From NCBI GenBank assembly GCA_946807835.1, contig OX327702.1, forward strand, positions 14,756,001-14,820,000: a stretch of 64,000 bases of DNA. The letters are read 5' to 3'. The translations under genes were made by a program, and so were the position numbers. Source of the DNA: Ailanthus altissimus (taxonomy: Eukaryota > Streptophyta > Magnoliopsida > Sapindales > Simaroubaceae). Below, in pieces: positions 11,826-23,179 of the stretch; the stretch's first letter is position 1; every line of letters starts with the position of its first letter. Under the pieces are notes generated by a model. The model worked only from the letters and a program-made list of their open reading frames with translations. It ran no database searches and had not been told where the DNA came from.

Positions 11826-12930
11826 CACCTTAGATTAGGACATATTAACCTAAAAGACTAGTAAAGGATGGACCTTTAAATAGATTAAAGGTTGGTACTT
11901 TACCAGTTTGCGAATTTTGTCTGGAAGGTAAAATTACTAAAATACCATTTACTAGAAAGTTAACAAAGCTAAAGAACATTTAAAACTAGTACATTTGGAT
12001 GTCTGTGGTCCGATTAATGTACAAGTGAGGGAAGGATATGAATATTTCATCACTTTTATTGATAATTGTTCTCACTGTGGCTATGTATATTTGATGCATA
12101 GAAAATAAAAAACGTTTGAAAAGTTCAAAAAATTCCAAGTTGAATCTAAGAAATAAATCAATAAACCATTAAAAGTACTTCGATCTGATCGAGGAGGTGA
12201 ATACTTCAGTGCTGAATTTGGAGATCACCTAAAAGAACATGAGATTATATCCCAACTCACTGCTTCAAGAACAACACAACAAAATAGTGTTGCCGAAAGG
12301 AGGAATAGAAAGTTACTAGACATTGAGATTCATGCTTAGTTTCTTATCGTTACTTATTGCTTTTTAGACATATGTATTGCAAACAATAATGTATATTCTT
12401 AATGTAGTACCATCTAAGACAATCTTTAAAACACCTTTAGAGTTGTGGAATGGTCGCAAGCCTTTTTTACAATACTTTCACATATGAGGGTGTCAAGCAC
12501 ATAAAAGGGAAAGACCAGGAAGTTGCAACCACATTCAAAAATATGCTTATTTATAGGCTACCCCAAAGAGATAATAGGTGGTTTCTTTTATAACCCTCGA
12601 GATAATAAAGTATTTATATTTACAAATGTTACTTTTATTAAGGATAACTATATAAGAGATCATATACCTCAAAGTAAAGTTGTTATCGAGGAACTACTTT
12701 TCGATATGGTTAGACCTCAACAACTAACAATTATTGTTGGATCACAAAGTCAACAAACTATGCCTACTCATCAGAATACACCACCGCCACCTAAGCATAG
12801 TAAAAGGGTAGTAAGACGTCCCATACGCTATACTTTAATTAGAGAAGCACAAGTTGCAATCCCTGGTGATAGTGTGGATAATCCATTGACATTTAAACAA
12901 GCAATTAAAGATTATAACAAGTAGAAATAT
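11826..12930 (+). pseudogene. copia-2 integrase remnant
   Basis: It opens with the GAG-pre-integrase stretch (LRLGHINL near 11829-11852 and VCEFCLEGKITK near 11910). The integrase core shows LVHLDVCGPINVQ with the first Asp, GGYEYFITFIDNCS near 12045, LRSDRGGEYFS with the second Asp near 12180, and QQNSVAERRNRKLL with the catalytic Glu near 12290. The C-terminal part at 12523-12924 is an open stretch of 133 codons: ICLFIGYPKEIIGGFFYNP, then a Pro-rich segment and RVVRRPIRYT. All three catalytic residues survive, but internal stops (for example after LMHRK) and frameshifts break the protein. Confidence 0.85.
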
Positions 12931-14455
12931 CTTGAAGCCATGAATCTCGAGATGGAGTTAATGTACTCTAACTTAGTATAGAAGCTTGTAGATCTACCTG
13001 AAGGATTTAAACCCATAAGGTGTAAATGGGTCTACAAAAGAAAAAAAGAGTAGATGGAAATGTAAAGACTTTTAAAGCAAGGCTTATGGCAAAGGATTAT
13101 ACCCAAAAAGAGGGAGTTACTATGAGGAGACTTTCTTGCCAGTAGCCATGCTAAAATCCATTTGCATTCTTTTATCTATTATTGATTGTTTAGATTTTGA
13201 GATTTGGAAAAGGGACGTTATGACTACTTTTTTGAATGAAAATCTTGATGAAACTATTTACATGGTTCAACCAAAAGGATTTATAGAAGAAGATTAAGAG
13301 CAAAAGGTTTGCAAGCTGCAAAGGTCTATTTATGGACTTGAATAAGCATTTAGGTCTTAGAATATAAGATTTGATCAAGCTATCAAATCTTATAGATTTA
13401 AGCAAAATATTGATGAAGCTTATGTATATAAGCTTCATCAATTAGGGCAATGTAGTTTTCTTAGTTCTTTTTGTCGATAATATTCTTCTTATTAGGAATG
13501 ATAAAGAAGTATTATTGGATGTAAAGAAATGGCTAGCTAAACAATTTTAAATGAAATATTTAGGAGAAGCAAGTTATGTTCTTGGGATCTAACTCATACA
13601 AGATCATAAGAATAAACTCTTAGCTCCATCTCAAGCATCGTATACAGATGAGATCCTTGTAAGGTTTTTGATGCAGAATTTTTTAAAAGGTAATTTTCCT
13701 TCTCGCCATGGAATTCACTTGCCTAAGGCACAATGTCCTAAGACACCTCAAGAAGAAGAGGATATAAGATGGATACCCTATGCCTCTTCTGTAGGCAGCC
13801 TAATGTATACTATATTGAGTATTAGACCCGATATTTATTAATCAGTGGGTATAGTTAGCTAGTATCAATCCAATCTAAGATATGGTCATTGAATTATGAT
13901 AAAGCATATTCTCAAGTATCTATAGAGAACGAGAAACTATATGATTATCTATTTTAGTAAGGATTTGATCCCAATTAGATACACTGATTCTAATTTTCAA
14001 TCTGACATAGATTCTCAAAAATTCAATTTTAGATCAATTTTCACTCTTGGTGGTAGAGCCATTGTATAAAGAAGCATAAAGCAATTATATATTGCCGATT
14101 CTACCATGGAAGCCGAATATTTAGCGGCTTGTGATGCAGCTAAAGAAGTGGTATAGCTCTGTAAATTCTTATCGATTTAAAAGTTATTCTAGATATGGAT
14201 AAACCACTCACGCTTTATTGTGATAATAGCGGTGTAGTGGAAATTTTCAAAGAGCCATGAAGTCACAAAAGAGGCAAGCACATAGAAAGGAATTACTATC
14301 TTATCAAGGGGATTGTTCACTTAGAAGATATCATGGTGAAGAAAATTGAGTCACAAAATAACTATGGTAATCATTTTACAAAGACTTTTCCTACTGCTAG
14401 TTTTGAGAGTTACTTAGAAGGTCTAGGAATACGAGGCATGTCTCACCTACTTTAG
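12931..14455 (+). pseudogene. copia-2 reverse transcriptase and RNase H remnant
   Basis: RT segments in order: RCKWVYKRKKE near 13018, KARLMAKDYTQKEG near 13078, DFEIWKRDVMTTFLNE near 13195 (motif A, usually QMDVKTAFLNG; the Gln-Met has become Lys-Arg), YMVQPKGF near 13258, RSIYGLE near 13322, and LFVDNILLIRND near 13465, where the catalytic YVDD appears as FVDN. RNase H shows EAEYLAACDAAKEVV near 14110-14150, LYCDNSGVVEI near 14215, and KHIERNYYLIK near 14280. A 135-bp stretch around 13380-13440 has a short AGCTT repeat. Stops occur throughout. Confidence 0.85.
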
Positions 14456-14456
14456 G

Positions 14457-14469
14457 GCAAGTGAGAGAT
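14457..14469 (+). other. Polypurine tract of copia-2
   Basis: GCAAGTGAGAGAT lies directly before the TGTTGGG start of the 3' LTR. It is the plus-strand priming site and has the usual copia form AAGTGGGAGAT with one change. Confidence 0.8.
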
Positions 14470-15797
14470 TGTTGGGAATGTGCTCTAAAAGCACGATTAT
14501 AGATACTGTTGAAAATAAATACTAGAGGTTATTCATTCAATTTTATGTTTGCAATTTTGATTGATTTTATTCAAATATCATGACATATTTTGATTATTAT
14601 ATGTAACCATAAACTTATTATAAAATAGTTATATACAAAAGGATTACGTTTAAGCATAATAATCTAAACAAGTCCTTAGTCTGAATAATGACGAAAATTT
14701 TATTTTGATAGACTATAAGTGTGGTTCATTTGTATATTGTATACAATGGTGTTATCCGGATTATTCAATGTGGGGACATAGAAAATTGAGGCGCTTTATA
14801 TAATGTTGATTATATAGGACTAGACAACGATAAAATTAATTCTCTATTAATCTCTACTAGTAAAGAGAATTTATTTTGTCATAATATAATCATATATTGA
14901 TTAATCTTAATCCTGAGTGATTAATGAACTCTTATTCATTGATTTATGTTTATTAATTTACAAGGAAAAGATTGTAAATGATTTTAAGTCAATTACTAAG
15001 TATTTTATAAATATAACAAAATGGATGACTGGGAACATTTCTCACAAATATGAAATCCACTCATTCTATAAATAAGTTAGATAAGCTGTTCCCTTGGTAA
15101 TTTATTATTTTCCAATTGGATTACCTTGACGGAATTGGATAGAAGTAGGGCTTTATTGGCCTTCGACTGGGCTTTCTTCTCGAGCTCGCTTTATGAAACT
15201 TTTCAACGATGCCATTGTTAGAGGAGTAACTAGTTTTTCAAAACCTTGCTTCACTTTGTAGACAAAAGTGTGGACAGTATATTTAATCGCCTCTACTAAT
15301 GCAAGTGCAATTGTCGTTGCTAAACTATATAGAGAGGGCATTTCTTCATCTCACCCATGTGTAATAGAAAATGGTGAACAATAAGCACCAATCTCTTTTG
15401 CCTATGCACTTACGAGTCTTGAACATAATGAGTGCTAAGTTTTCTTTAAAAGTTAGAGAAAATAATAAATTTATGATTTTTACAAATTAAATGTTCAAAA
15501 GAGGATCAATGTGGATTAAGGATAAAAATATAATTAAAGAGACTAATAGATGCTTGACCTAGCTCTAATTATGAACACTTGTGGAGGATTAATATATATA
15601 AAATAATTATTAAATAGAAAAAGACAGTTTTCTGTTTTATAATTTATTTGCAAAATTAAAAGTTTAACTTTATATTTTTAGTTCAGTAATATAAAGTAAA
15701 TAAATAAAATCACATTGATTAAAGAGTTTAATAAAGTGGTTTAATCTATTAGAGTTTAATTTTATCGGCCCATTAGATCCCTACATTAGTTTCATAA
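14470..15797 (+). repeat. copia-2 3' LTR, truncated and with insert
   Basis: It starts TGTTGGGAATGTGCTC and follows the 5' LTR closely. Collinearity breaks at about 15107-15412, where about 305 bp of foreign sequence sit between TTGGTAATTTATTA and GAGTCTTGAACATA, which are adjacent in the 5' LTR near 8000. The match ends after TTCATAAA at about 15797, so roughly the last 650 bp of the LTR are missing. Confidence 0.85.
15107..15412 (-). other. Insert in LTR with 62-codon open frame
   Basis: This segment is absent from the paired 5' LTR and from copia-1. It is less AT-rich than its surroundings and contains a clean minus-strand frame at 15341-15153 (62 codons) beginning MPSLYSLATTIALALVEAIK and ending REESPVEGQ, alternating hydrophobic and Lys-rich stretches. 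I do not recognise the family. No clear target duplication or inverted ends were found. It could be filler from break repair or a fragment of a host gene exon picked up by the element. Confidence 0.5.
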
Positions 15798-15930
15798 AGG
15801 ATGAACACTAGAAATTACACATTTAATAAAGGTTTTACATCATTATTTTGTATTACTAGTGTCTTTAACCCCCCCCTCCCCCAAACTTAAGTGTGTTTAC
15901 AATATTGTACATAATTAGCTTTTAACTGTT
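15798..15930. other. Junction fragment with inverted polypurine-like tract
   Basis: A short stretch between the truncated LTR of copia-2 and the Athila-like element. It holds CCCCCCCCTCCCCCAAACTT (15872-15891), which on the minus strand is AAGTTTGGGGGAGGGGGGGG, the kind of tract found at 3' ends of Athila/Tat elements. Probably a scrap of another minus-strand element. Confidence 0.4.
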
Positions 15931-16568
15931 TTGTGATAGGTTGGGTAAAATTGGCATAACTATCTAACTAGGAATCCAATTAGAGTGACTCTTGATCCTG
16001 TGAAGAGCGAACTCAATAAACTAGCATATTGTATTTTACAAAGCATTTGAAATTTGAGCGTTTAGAGGTTGAAAATAGCCTAGGACAGAACTAATCAGCA
16101 GCACAGGCTCAATACAAACAGTCATCAGTATTTGACCCATAACTATATAAATGAATATCTAGTACGTATGAAAAACTCAATTTAGAAAGATACAAGACTT
16201 AGTTACAACTTTTATCTTTTGAGTGAAAGCTAATTTAAACCACATTAATTTCAAATTAGACAATCTAGTGGGGGTATTAATGATAATCAATGCAAATTAG
16301 TTGTCACCCCTCTTGACTTTTATAATCCAAGTGGTTCCACCTTTATTTCTCTTGATTTATCTATATTTTTTTATAAATAGGTGGTCTATTTATGCCTAAA
16401 GCATATAATTAGAGAACTAGATTTTAGTTTAAAACAAGTGATTGAGCCCAATGAGTTTAATCAAATTATCTATATTTTTTCCTGTGGATCGACCTCATTC
16501 TCATCGGGTTATTTATTACTTCAACAATCTTGCACTTGGGAATAAACTCTTATATTCTGGACGTGTCA
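15931..16568 (+). repeat. Probable 5' LTR of Athila-A
   Basis: It starts TGATAGGTTGGGTAAAATTG, like the TGATA starts of other Athila-type LTRs here (38480 minus, 60644 plus), and its right part contains CCTGTGGATCGACCTCATTC (16482-16501), the block found near the 3' end of Athila LTRs. The proposed end is GTGTCA at 16568, 6 bp before the primer-binding site. At 638 bp it is short for an Athila LTR, and the 3' copy is too truncated to confirm the limits. Confidence 0.45.
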
Positions 16569-16574
16569 CGTTCT

Positions 16575-16594
16575 TGGTACTGCTTCCGAGGAAG
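16575..16594 (+). other. Degenerate Asp-tRNA-type primer-binding site
   Basis: TGGTACTGCTTCCGAGGAAG resembles the Athila primer-binding site TGGCGCCGTTGCCGGGGA, with several CpG-type and other changes. Its place right after the LTR supports the assignment. Confidence 0.65.
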
Positions 16595-17039
16595 TGAAAT
16601 TTATATTTTTTTGTTTGTTTTATTTTTATAGAAGGCTAAACCTTCTAACTTACTTTACTTTATTTATTCTTTATTTGTTATTTTCATTGAAGGCTAAGCC
16701 TCATACTTTTTATTTACTAACTTTTTATTATCTTAATCTAACATTGACTAATCTAATATTTACTAATCTAACTTCTAACTATTTATCTAACTTTTATTTT
16801 ATTGTTAGCTTTGCCTATTTTATTTGTCTTTATTTAATTTTTTTTTTCTCTTATTTGTCTTATTTATTGTTATTGTATTTTATTTTATTTCTTTATATGA
16901 GTGGTTAGTTTTGAGATCCTAATTCTTATCGTTTAGTGAAAGGTATTTTTGGAACTTCCTTTGATAATTTGTTCCATTCTCCTTCATCTTCTCATTCTTC
17001 ACCAATTAACACCATGACCGATAATTAAATTGAGGGACT
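16595..17039 (+). other. Athila-A leader
   Basis: A T-rich leader with many TTTATTT runs, typical of Athila/Tat leaders. The 104-codon open frame at 16594-16908 is made mostly of Phe, Leu, Tyr and Ser and reflects base composition rather than a gene. Confidence 0.55.
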
Positions 17040-17672
17040 CATAAACCCAAAGGACAATCAGTCCCAACATAATGACCGTAACCGACCTAGGACGCTTAGA
17101 GACTATATGAGCCCTATACAAACCGGTGCACCATCTTGCTTAGTTTTTCCTCCAGATACAACACATTTTAATTTTAAGTTGGGCATTATATAACTTTTAC
17201 CCTTTTTTAATGGCTTAGATGCAGAGAACTTTTACCTATATCTGAGAGAATTTGAAGAAGTGTGTAACACGTATAATGACCAAAATTGTAGCATGAACAC
17301 AATTCGACTTAAGCTTTTTCCTTTTTTTTTTAAAAGATAAAGCTAAAATATGGCTACAAAACCTTAGGTCAGAATCTATTTCTTTATGGGATGAGATGCA
17401 ACATCAATTCCTAAAAACCATTTTTCCTCCACATAGAACAAATTCTTTCAAAAGACAAATTATCACTTTTGCCTAAAAACTAGGAAAGACCTTTTACCAA
17501 TATTAATAAATTTATAAAGAATTACTTAATACCTATCCCCATCATGGCTTTGAAACTTAGAGATTAGTCTCAAATTTCTACAAGGGCTTAACACCCCAAG
17601 TTAGGCAAATGGTAGAAATAATGTATAATGGAACATTTTAGGATAAAGACTTGGAGAGAAATAAACTTACCC
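17040..17672 (+). pseudogene. Athila-A gag remnant
   Basis: Translation gives RTLRDYMSPIQTGAPSCLVF near 17085-17145, LPFFNGLDAENFYLYLREFE near 17195-17255, then after a frameshift in a T-run KAKIWLQNLRSESISLWDEM near 17340-17400, and FNK-type and FYKGLTPQVRQMVE near 17575-17615. This is the capsid domain (Retrotrans_gag type) of Athila/Tat elements. The C-terminal zinc-knuckle region and the whole protease are missing: sequence passes within about 20 bp into the RT leader at 17674. Stops and the frameshift make it non-functional. Confidence 0.85.
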
Positions 17673-17673
17673 G

Positions 17674-19459
17674 ATGGTAATCTCTTCTACACTCACAAGC
17701 GAACAAAAAGGTAAATTAATTGAAGTATTGAAAATGCATACAAATGTAATTGGGTGGAATATAAAAGATATAAAAGACATTAATTCTTTGATTTGCACAC
17801 ATAGAATACACTTAGAGGATAATGCCAAAACTTCCCCACAACCTCAAAGGATATTAAATCCATATATGAAAGAGGTAGTGAGAGTTGAAGTTCTCAAATT
17901 ACTTAAAGTATGAATCATTTATCCTATCTTAGATAGTAAGTGGGTCAGTCCTACTCAGGTAGTACAAAAACAATATGAAATCACCGTCATTGAAAATGAC
18001 AAATGTGAGTTAATACCAACTTGAGTCTCATCTAGTTAAAGGATATGCATAGATTATAGAAAGTTGAACTTTGCCACTAGAAAAGACCATTTTTATTTAC
18101 CATTTATTAACCAAATTTTAGAAAGAGTAACAGGATATCCCTACTATTGCTTTCTAGATGGCTATTCCAGCTATTATCAAATTCCTATAGCACTATAACA
18201 CCAAGAAAATACCACATTCACATGCTCTTTTGGGATATTTGCTTTTAGAATAATGCCATTTGGAATTTGTAATGCCCTAGTAATATTTCAAAGATGTATA
18301 TTAAGCATTTTTAGTGACATAGATGAGCATTATTTAGAAGTTTTCATGGGTCATTTAACTGTGTTTGAAAATTCTTTTGATGATTGTCTTGAAAACTTAT
18401 AAAATGTCTTAAAAAAATGTGAAGAAAAGGGTCTTGTGTTGAATTGAAAAAAATATCATTACATGGTTACTTCTAGAATTGTTTTGGGATATATAGTGTC
18501 ATCTAAAGAAATTGAAGTGGATAAGGCAAAATTCAAACTCATTGCTCATTTGCCCCTACTAAAATAGTCAGAGAAGTTCAATCCTTTTTAGGACATGTTG
18601 GATTTTATAGTAGGTTTATCAAAAAATTTAGTACTATATCTAGACCTCTTTGCAACCTCTTAGCAAAAGATGTATATTTGAGTGGACTCAAGAGTGTCAA
18701 AATGTTTTTGAAAAATTAATTGACCTCTTAACATTTGTTGCTATCACACAATCTTCTGACTAGTCTTTGCTTTTTGAGCTCATGTGTGATGTCAGTGACT
18801 ATGCTGTTGGTGCTGTATTAAGACAAAGAAAGAATGGTAAACCCTATGTAATTCATTATGCAAGTAGAACTTTAAACAGTGCATAAATGAATTACACAAC
18901 AACTGAAAAAGAACTACTTGCTATAATATTTGCATTAGACAAATTTCGTTTCCACTTAATTGTTTCTTCAACTGTTGTGTTTACTGATCATGCTGCTATA
19001 AGGTACTTAATGTCAAAACAAGATGCAAAATGAAGATTGATTCAATGGATTCTATTGCTTCAAAAATTTAATATCACTATCAAGGATACGAAGAAAGATG
19101 AGAATGTTGTTGCAGATCACTTATCAAGACTCGCACCAGATTCATCAACAGAAATAACACCTATTAATGATTCTTTTTTTGATGAATTTTTATTTTCTAC
19201 TGTTACAGTGTCTTGGTATGCTAATATTGTTAAGTTTCTTGTAACAGGAGAAATGCCACCTCAATGGAATGCTCAAAACAAAAAGAAAATTTTAAATGAG
19301 GTAAGAAAGTTTTATTGGGATGATCCTTATCTCTTCAAATATTGTTCTGACCAAATATTTTGAAGATGCATACCCGACAATGAGGTAAGTAGAGTTATTA
19401 AATTTTTTTATTCTGAAGCATGTAGGGGACATTTCCCATCAAAGAAAATAGGTGCAAAA
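17674..19459 (+). pseudogene. Athila-A reverse transcriptase, RNase H and start of integrase
   Basis: An open start (17674-17913, 79 codons) includes LICTHRIHLEDNAKTSPQPQ, the conserved leader before gypsy RT. RT proper shows CIDYRKLNFATRKDHFYLPF near 18046-18105, FLDGYSSYYQIPIA near 18152 (first catalytic Asp present), FAFRIMPFGICNALVIFQRC near 18240-18295, and HYLEVFMGHLTVF near 18330, where the YMDD box is replaced by FMGH. RNase H shows FELMCDVSDYAVGAVLRQRK near 18773-18832 and LAIIFALDKFRFHLI near 18918. The chromatin end of pol continues as an open frame (19037-19363) with ADHLSRL. The zinc-binding start of integrase (SEACRGHFPSKK near 19410-19445) follows and is broken at 19460 by a solo LTR. 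Confidence 0.9.
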
Positions 19460-21552
19460 TGTTAGGATTTATGCTTACGTGCCATCCCTTTATGTATGAA
19501 TATTTGTTTAATATTTATACTAGTTTTATCATTTCATTACATCGCTAATTATATTTTATATATGGTAAGATGCTTGTAATGTATCAGACATTGTATGATC
19601 TGAAAGAGTTCAGATTTGGTCTGAATGAGTTTAGATCAGTGCTAAGAATTAGCAACACTGAAAGTTGTAAATGTTAAGAATTGACACTGATAAGAGTTAT
19701 CAGGTTATAAGAGTCAGCGATATCTAAAGAGTTAGAGCCTTGTCTGAAATAGGACAAAGACCTAAAAATATATTAGTAATGAAGTAGTTGCAAATAGTGT
19801 TAGAAAATGTCATTATGCAAATATGTTTTCAAATATTATGTTCCTGATCTATCTTCACTTATGCTGGTCTATTAGTGAATACCTTAATAAATATATAGAT
19901 CGGTGTATATCTATATCTGGATGGTCTAGATAGTTAGTCTTAGCAAACTATGAGTTTAGTAGAAGCTAGTATAGAGATACAGGTATTTAGTAATGACTGA
20001 ATACTGAATTGACTCACAAAGATCTCCAATAGACATCTCATAAAGCCGTCAACTGAGGACCTTTCGAGTTGAGTAGTATTCGTGATCCTTTGACCTGAGT
20101 GCCACGATGGGTGTTATTGGGTATGGTCCGATGCTCATGGAGGTCGGTGTGCATAGATATGGATCCATCAACTCATTTGGGTGAGTATTATATCCTAATG
20201 CTCTAAGATTATATTTAGAAAGTCTTATAGCCATAAGCAGTAATTCTCGAGAAAAGAGTTTAACCTTAGAGATATATAATATTACAAAAGTGTTTATGAA
20301 TATTATTTATTGAAATACAATTCTAGAGATAAGCTTTCGATCGGGCATATTGAGATTTGACGGTGTTGATCTATATCTCCGTTCTACCGGGATATAAATG
20401 ATGGAGGGATTATATGAATATGTTATAACCTCAGCTTGTATGGTCTAACGCGCTGCTTTGTAATATTTGTAACGTGCGTGTGGGGCATTGTTCACAGACA
20501 AATAGAGGAGTTCCATATAACAATTCAGGCATGGACCTAAAGAGTCTCACAATATAAAGTTTACTCGTTGTGCATTGGAGTAGCACAATGGACGGAACTG
20601 TTCCATCCTAGAAATTTCAACAAACCGAAAATATGCTTCAGGGTTCCTCGGGCTGTTCACTTGTCTAGACTTAAATGTTAAGTGTATCATTTAATTAGTT
20701 GACAAGAGTTATTAACTAATTAGATGTTAGCAAGTGGCATAATTTTATTCTATGAATATTTTACTATGAATTCACCCATTAACCATGTTAGTAAAATCAA
20801 ATAAGGTAAATATTAATTATTCAAATAATATTTTTGAATAATTAATAAATATTATTTAAATAAATAAAATATGATTTTATTTATTTGTTATTTTATTCTT
20901 AAATGGAAGTCATACCTAATTTGATAAACATAAATTAAATTAAGTAGAGCACCATTTTGTAATTAATGGTTAATTTTATTAAACCATTAAAATGGCTACC
21001 AAATATTGTTTTGGTATTTGGCTACTTAATCTAATTTTGGTAGAGCATTTGTGAAGTGTTGAGAACACTAAAAATAGTTGGATTTCATTTATGTTAACAA
21101 GTGTGTGAATCAATACCGTGCATAGGAGGAAAGGAAAAAGAAGAGTTGGTTTTGAGAGAGTTTTTCATTGAACAAAGACTTGTGAGAAAAAATAAAGAGA
21201 AAGAAAAATAAATTCTTCTTATTTTTCTTTCAAGTAATACAAACCTTGTTTCTGGAGATTATATTGTTGCTAATCTAGCTTCACAATCCCACCGGATTGT
21301 TGTGAACTAGAATTGAACATAAGTGCACTTCAAGGTGAGCTTAAAGTTGGAGCTAAGAAATTCGGATTTGAAATCCTCATCGGAGGTCTTCAAAGGTATG
21401 TTTTCTATATTCTTAAGTTGTTAAGAATTTAAGTACATGTGTATATGTCGATTATATGATAAATTCTGCTGCATAATTCGTGTATTATGATACATGTGTT
21501 TATTTTTCAATATGTACACAATCACATACATACACCTTAAAACACATTAACA
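19460..21552 (+). repeat. copia solo LTR inserted in Athila-A integrase
   Basis: It starts TGTTAGGATTTATGCTTACG and ends CACATTAACA (2093 bp). Flanks are CAAAA (19455-19459) and TAAAA (21553-21557), a target duplication with one change. When the insert and one flank are left out, the integrase frame continues without gain or loss. It belongs to the LTR family of copia-3 (50330-58926). The conserved block AACGTGCGTGTGGGGCATTG lies at about 20471-20490. No internal coding region remains, so it is a product of LTR-LTR recombination. Confidence 0.9.
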
Positions 21553-22625
21553 TAAAACTCTTGCAGTGTGGATTTTATTGGCCCACTTTATTTAAAGATA
21601 CACATGCATTTGATATGACATGTGAAAATTGGCAAAAATTGGGATCCATTTCAAAACGAAACATGATGCCTTTAAACCTCATTCTTGTTATTGAAATATT
21701 TGACTATTGAGGGATAGATTTCAAGGCACCATTTCCACTATCATTTGAATTTACGTATATCTTAGCCGTAGTAGATTATGTCTCAAAATGGATTAAGGCT
21801 ATTCCATGTGGAAATAATGACCATAAAACAGTCATGAAATTTTTGAAAGAAAATATCTTGAGTCGATTTAGAATCTCTTAACCCATTATAAGTGATAGGG
21901 GTAAACACTTTTGTAATAGGCTATTTGAAACATTAATGAAAACATATAGTTTTACTTATAAAGTTGCCACCCTTTATCATCCTCAAACAAGTGGACAAGT
22001 TGAATTAGCAAATAGGGAGATAACAAAAATCTTGGAAAAAACTGTAAACCCAAATGGCAAAGATTGTTCTTTAAGACTTAATGATACACTTTAGGCTTAT
22101 AGAACTGCTTTTAAAACTTTATTGGGTATATCTCCTTATATGATAGTTTATGGGAAACCTTATCACTTACTTATAGAACTTGAGCATAAATCCTACTGGG
22201 CCATTAAAACTTTCAACGCAAATCTTTATTCTACTAGACAGATAAGTAAATTACAAATTAATGAACTTGAAAAATTAAGAAGCGATGCATATTAGAATTT
22301 TTTTGAAAATTCATAAAGCTAAAATTAAAGCTTTTTATAATCAAAAAAATTCAAAGAAAAACATTTGATGTTGGTCAGAATGTTTTATTTTATAATTCTC
22401 GACTTTACATATTCCTTGAAAAATTAAGATCAAGATGGAGTGACCCTTTTATTGTGAAAATGTATACCCTTATGGAATAACTGACATTGAAAATTCTAGA
22501 AATGGTAATGTGTTTAAGGTAAATGGGCAAAGATACAAGCCGTTTCTAGAAACCAAGCTTTTCATAAAGAATTTGTGTCCCTATCTGACCCTTATTACGA
22601 GACCAATTAATCTTTGTTTACATAT
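21553..22625 (+). pseudogene. Athila-A integrase remnant, main part
   Basis: It resumes with the end of the zinc-binding domain (LLQCGFYWPTLFKD near 21562-21600, then CENWQKLGSISKRN). The catalytic core shows FDY-stop-GIDFKAPFPLSFEFTY near 21705-21755 with the first Asp in GIDF, VVDYVSKWIKAIPC near 21768, IISDRGKHFCNRLF near 21888 with the second Asp, and YHPQTSGQVELANREI near 21975-22022 with the catalytic Glu. AYRTAFKTLLGISPYMIVYG (22098-22157) marks the C-terminal side. Several stops and frameshifts after 22290 degrade the tail. Confidence 0.88.
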
Positions 22626-22825
22626 TTACATATTTATATATTCGTTTTCTAACTTTATTTGTTACTTGCAGGTTAATTTAGTATTTTTGTTAAAGTTTTA
22701 TTTTGCACCCCGATTAAGTAGTGGATAACGGCACTCCGTGACATTCAAGTCAGCTTTTTCAATTTTTTATAATTACTGATACCTTCTTTTCTTGCCCTTT
22801 CTAAAAAAAAATATATGACATTCTA
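22626..22825 (+). other. Spacer after Athila-A pol
   Basis: AT-rich spacer between the end of pol and the 117-codon frame. It contains CGGCACTCCGTGACATTCAA (22729-22748), the only GC-richer patch. No feature recognised. Confidence 0.4.
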
Positions 22826-23179
22826 ATGAATTTGAAAAAATGTTTTCCTTCATTGCCTCAAAATGCCTTAAAGAAAATTTACCAAGCAAGATGTGAAATA
22901 TTAAGGTTATTAATGATTATGAATATAACTATTGATGTACGTTGGTTAATTGAAGCCAAAGTTCAATTGCCAGTCGAGTTTTTAGACTCATTAATTTCTT
23001 ACATGCCTAACTTAAGTAAAAGCTTTTTTGCAAAAAAAAGAAGGGAAAAAAGATTAAGTGTTTGTTACAAGTGTACATGCATGACTTGCAATGCACATTG
23101 CCGCACTTTAGAAATGGTGTGTATAAATCGCAAAGATAAAATTAGATTCATTAAGGATGGCCTGAGTAAGGAATCTTAG
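22826..23179 (+). CDS. Uncharacterised 117-codon frame, Cys-rich C-terminus
   Basis: It starts at ATG (MNLKKCFPSLPQNALKKIYQ) and runs without a stop to TAG. The first 70 residues are mostly helical in character, with Leu/Ile spaced between charged residues. A basic stretch FFAKKRREKRLS follows, then a cysteine cluster CYKCTCMTCNAHC at about residues 86-98, spacing C-x2-C-x-C-x2-C-x3-C, and a short tail ending GLSKES. The family is not recognised. It sits 200 bp after Athila pol, the place where some Athila elements have an extra ORF. An open frame of this length is notable because the flanking pol is full of stops, but chance survival cannot be excluded. A His or Cys-rich nucleic-acid-binding role would be only a guess. 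Confidence 0.45.
   Translation: MNLKKCFPSLPQNALKKIYQARCEILRLLMIMNITIDVRWLIEAKVQLPVEFLDSLISYMPNLSKSFFAKKRREKRLSVCYKCTCMTCNAHCRTLEMVCINRKDKIRFIKDGLSKES

Larger units (their letters stand above)
7366..15797 (+). mobile_element. Ty1/copia element with both LTRs (copia-2)
   Basis: The order is 5' LTR (7366-about 9020), long leader, gag, protease, integrase, reverse transcriptase, RNase H, polypurine tract and 3' LTR (14470-15797). All frames carry many stops. The primer-binding site expected just after the 5' LTR is missing, apparently by a short deletion between two AATTT tracts, and the 3' LTR stops early at about 15797. It has the same family and opposite orientation to copia-1, so the two LTRs at 2433-3765 and 7366-9020 form a large inverted repeat around the PTP-like copy A. 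Confidence 0.9.

Noticed and set aside
15153..15341. Resemblance of the 62-codon frame to rubber-particle (REF/SRPP) proteins
   Set aside because: Only a general hydrophobic/basic pattern; I could not align any conserved segment.
16594..16908. 104-codon plus-strand open frame rich in Phe, Leu and Tyr
   Set aside because: Lies in the T-rich Athila leader; low-complexity translation reflects base composition and has no family resemblance.
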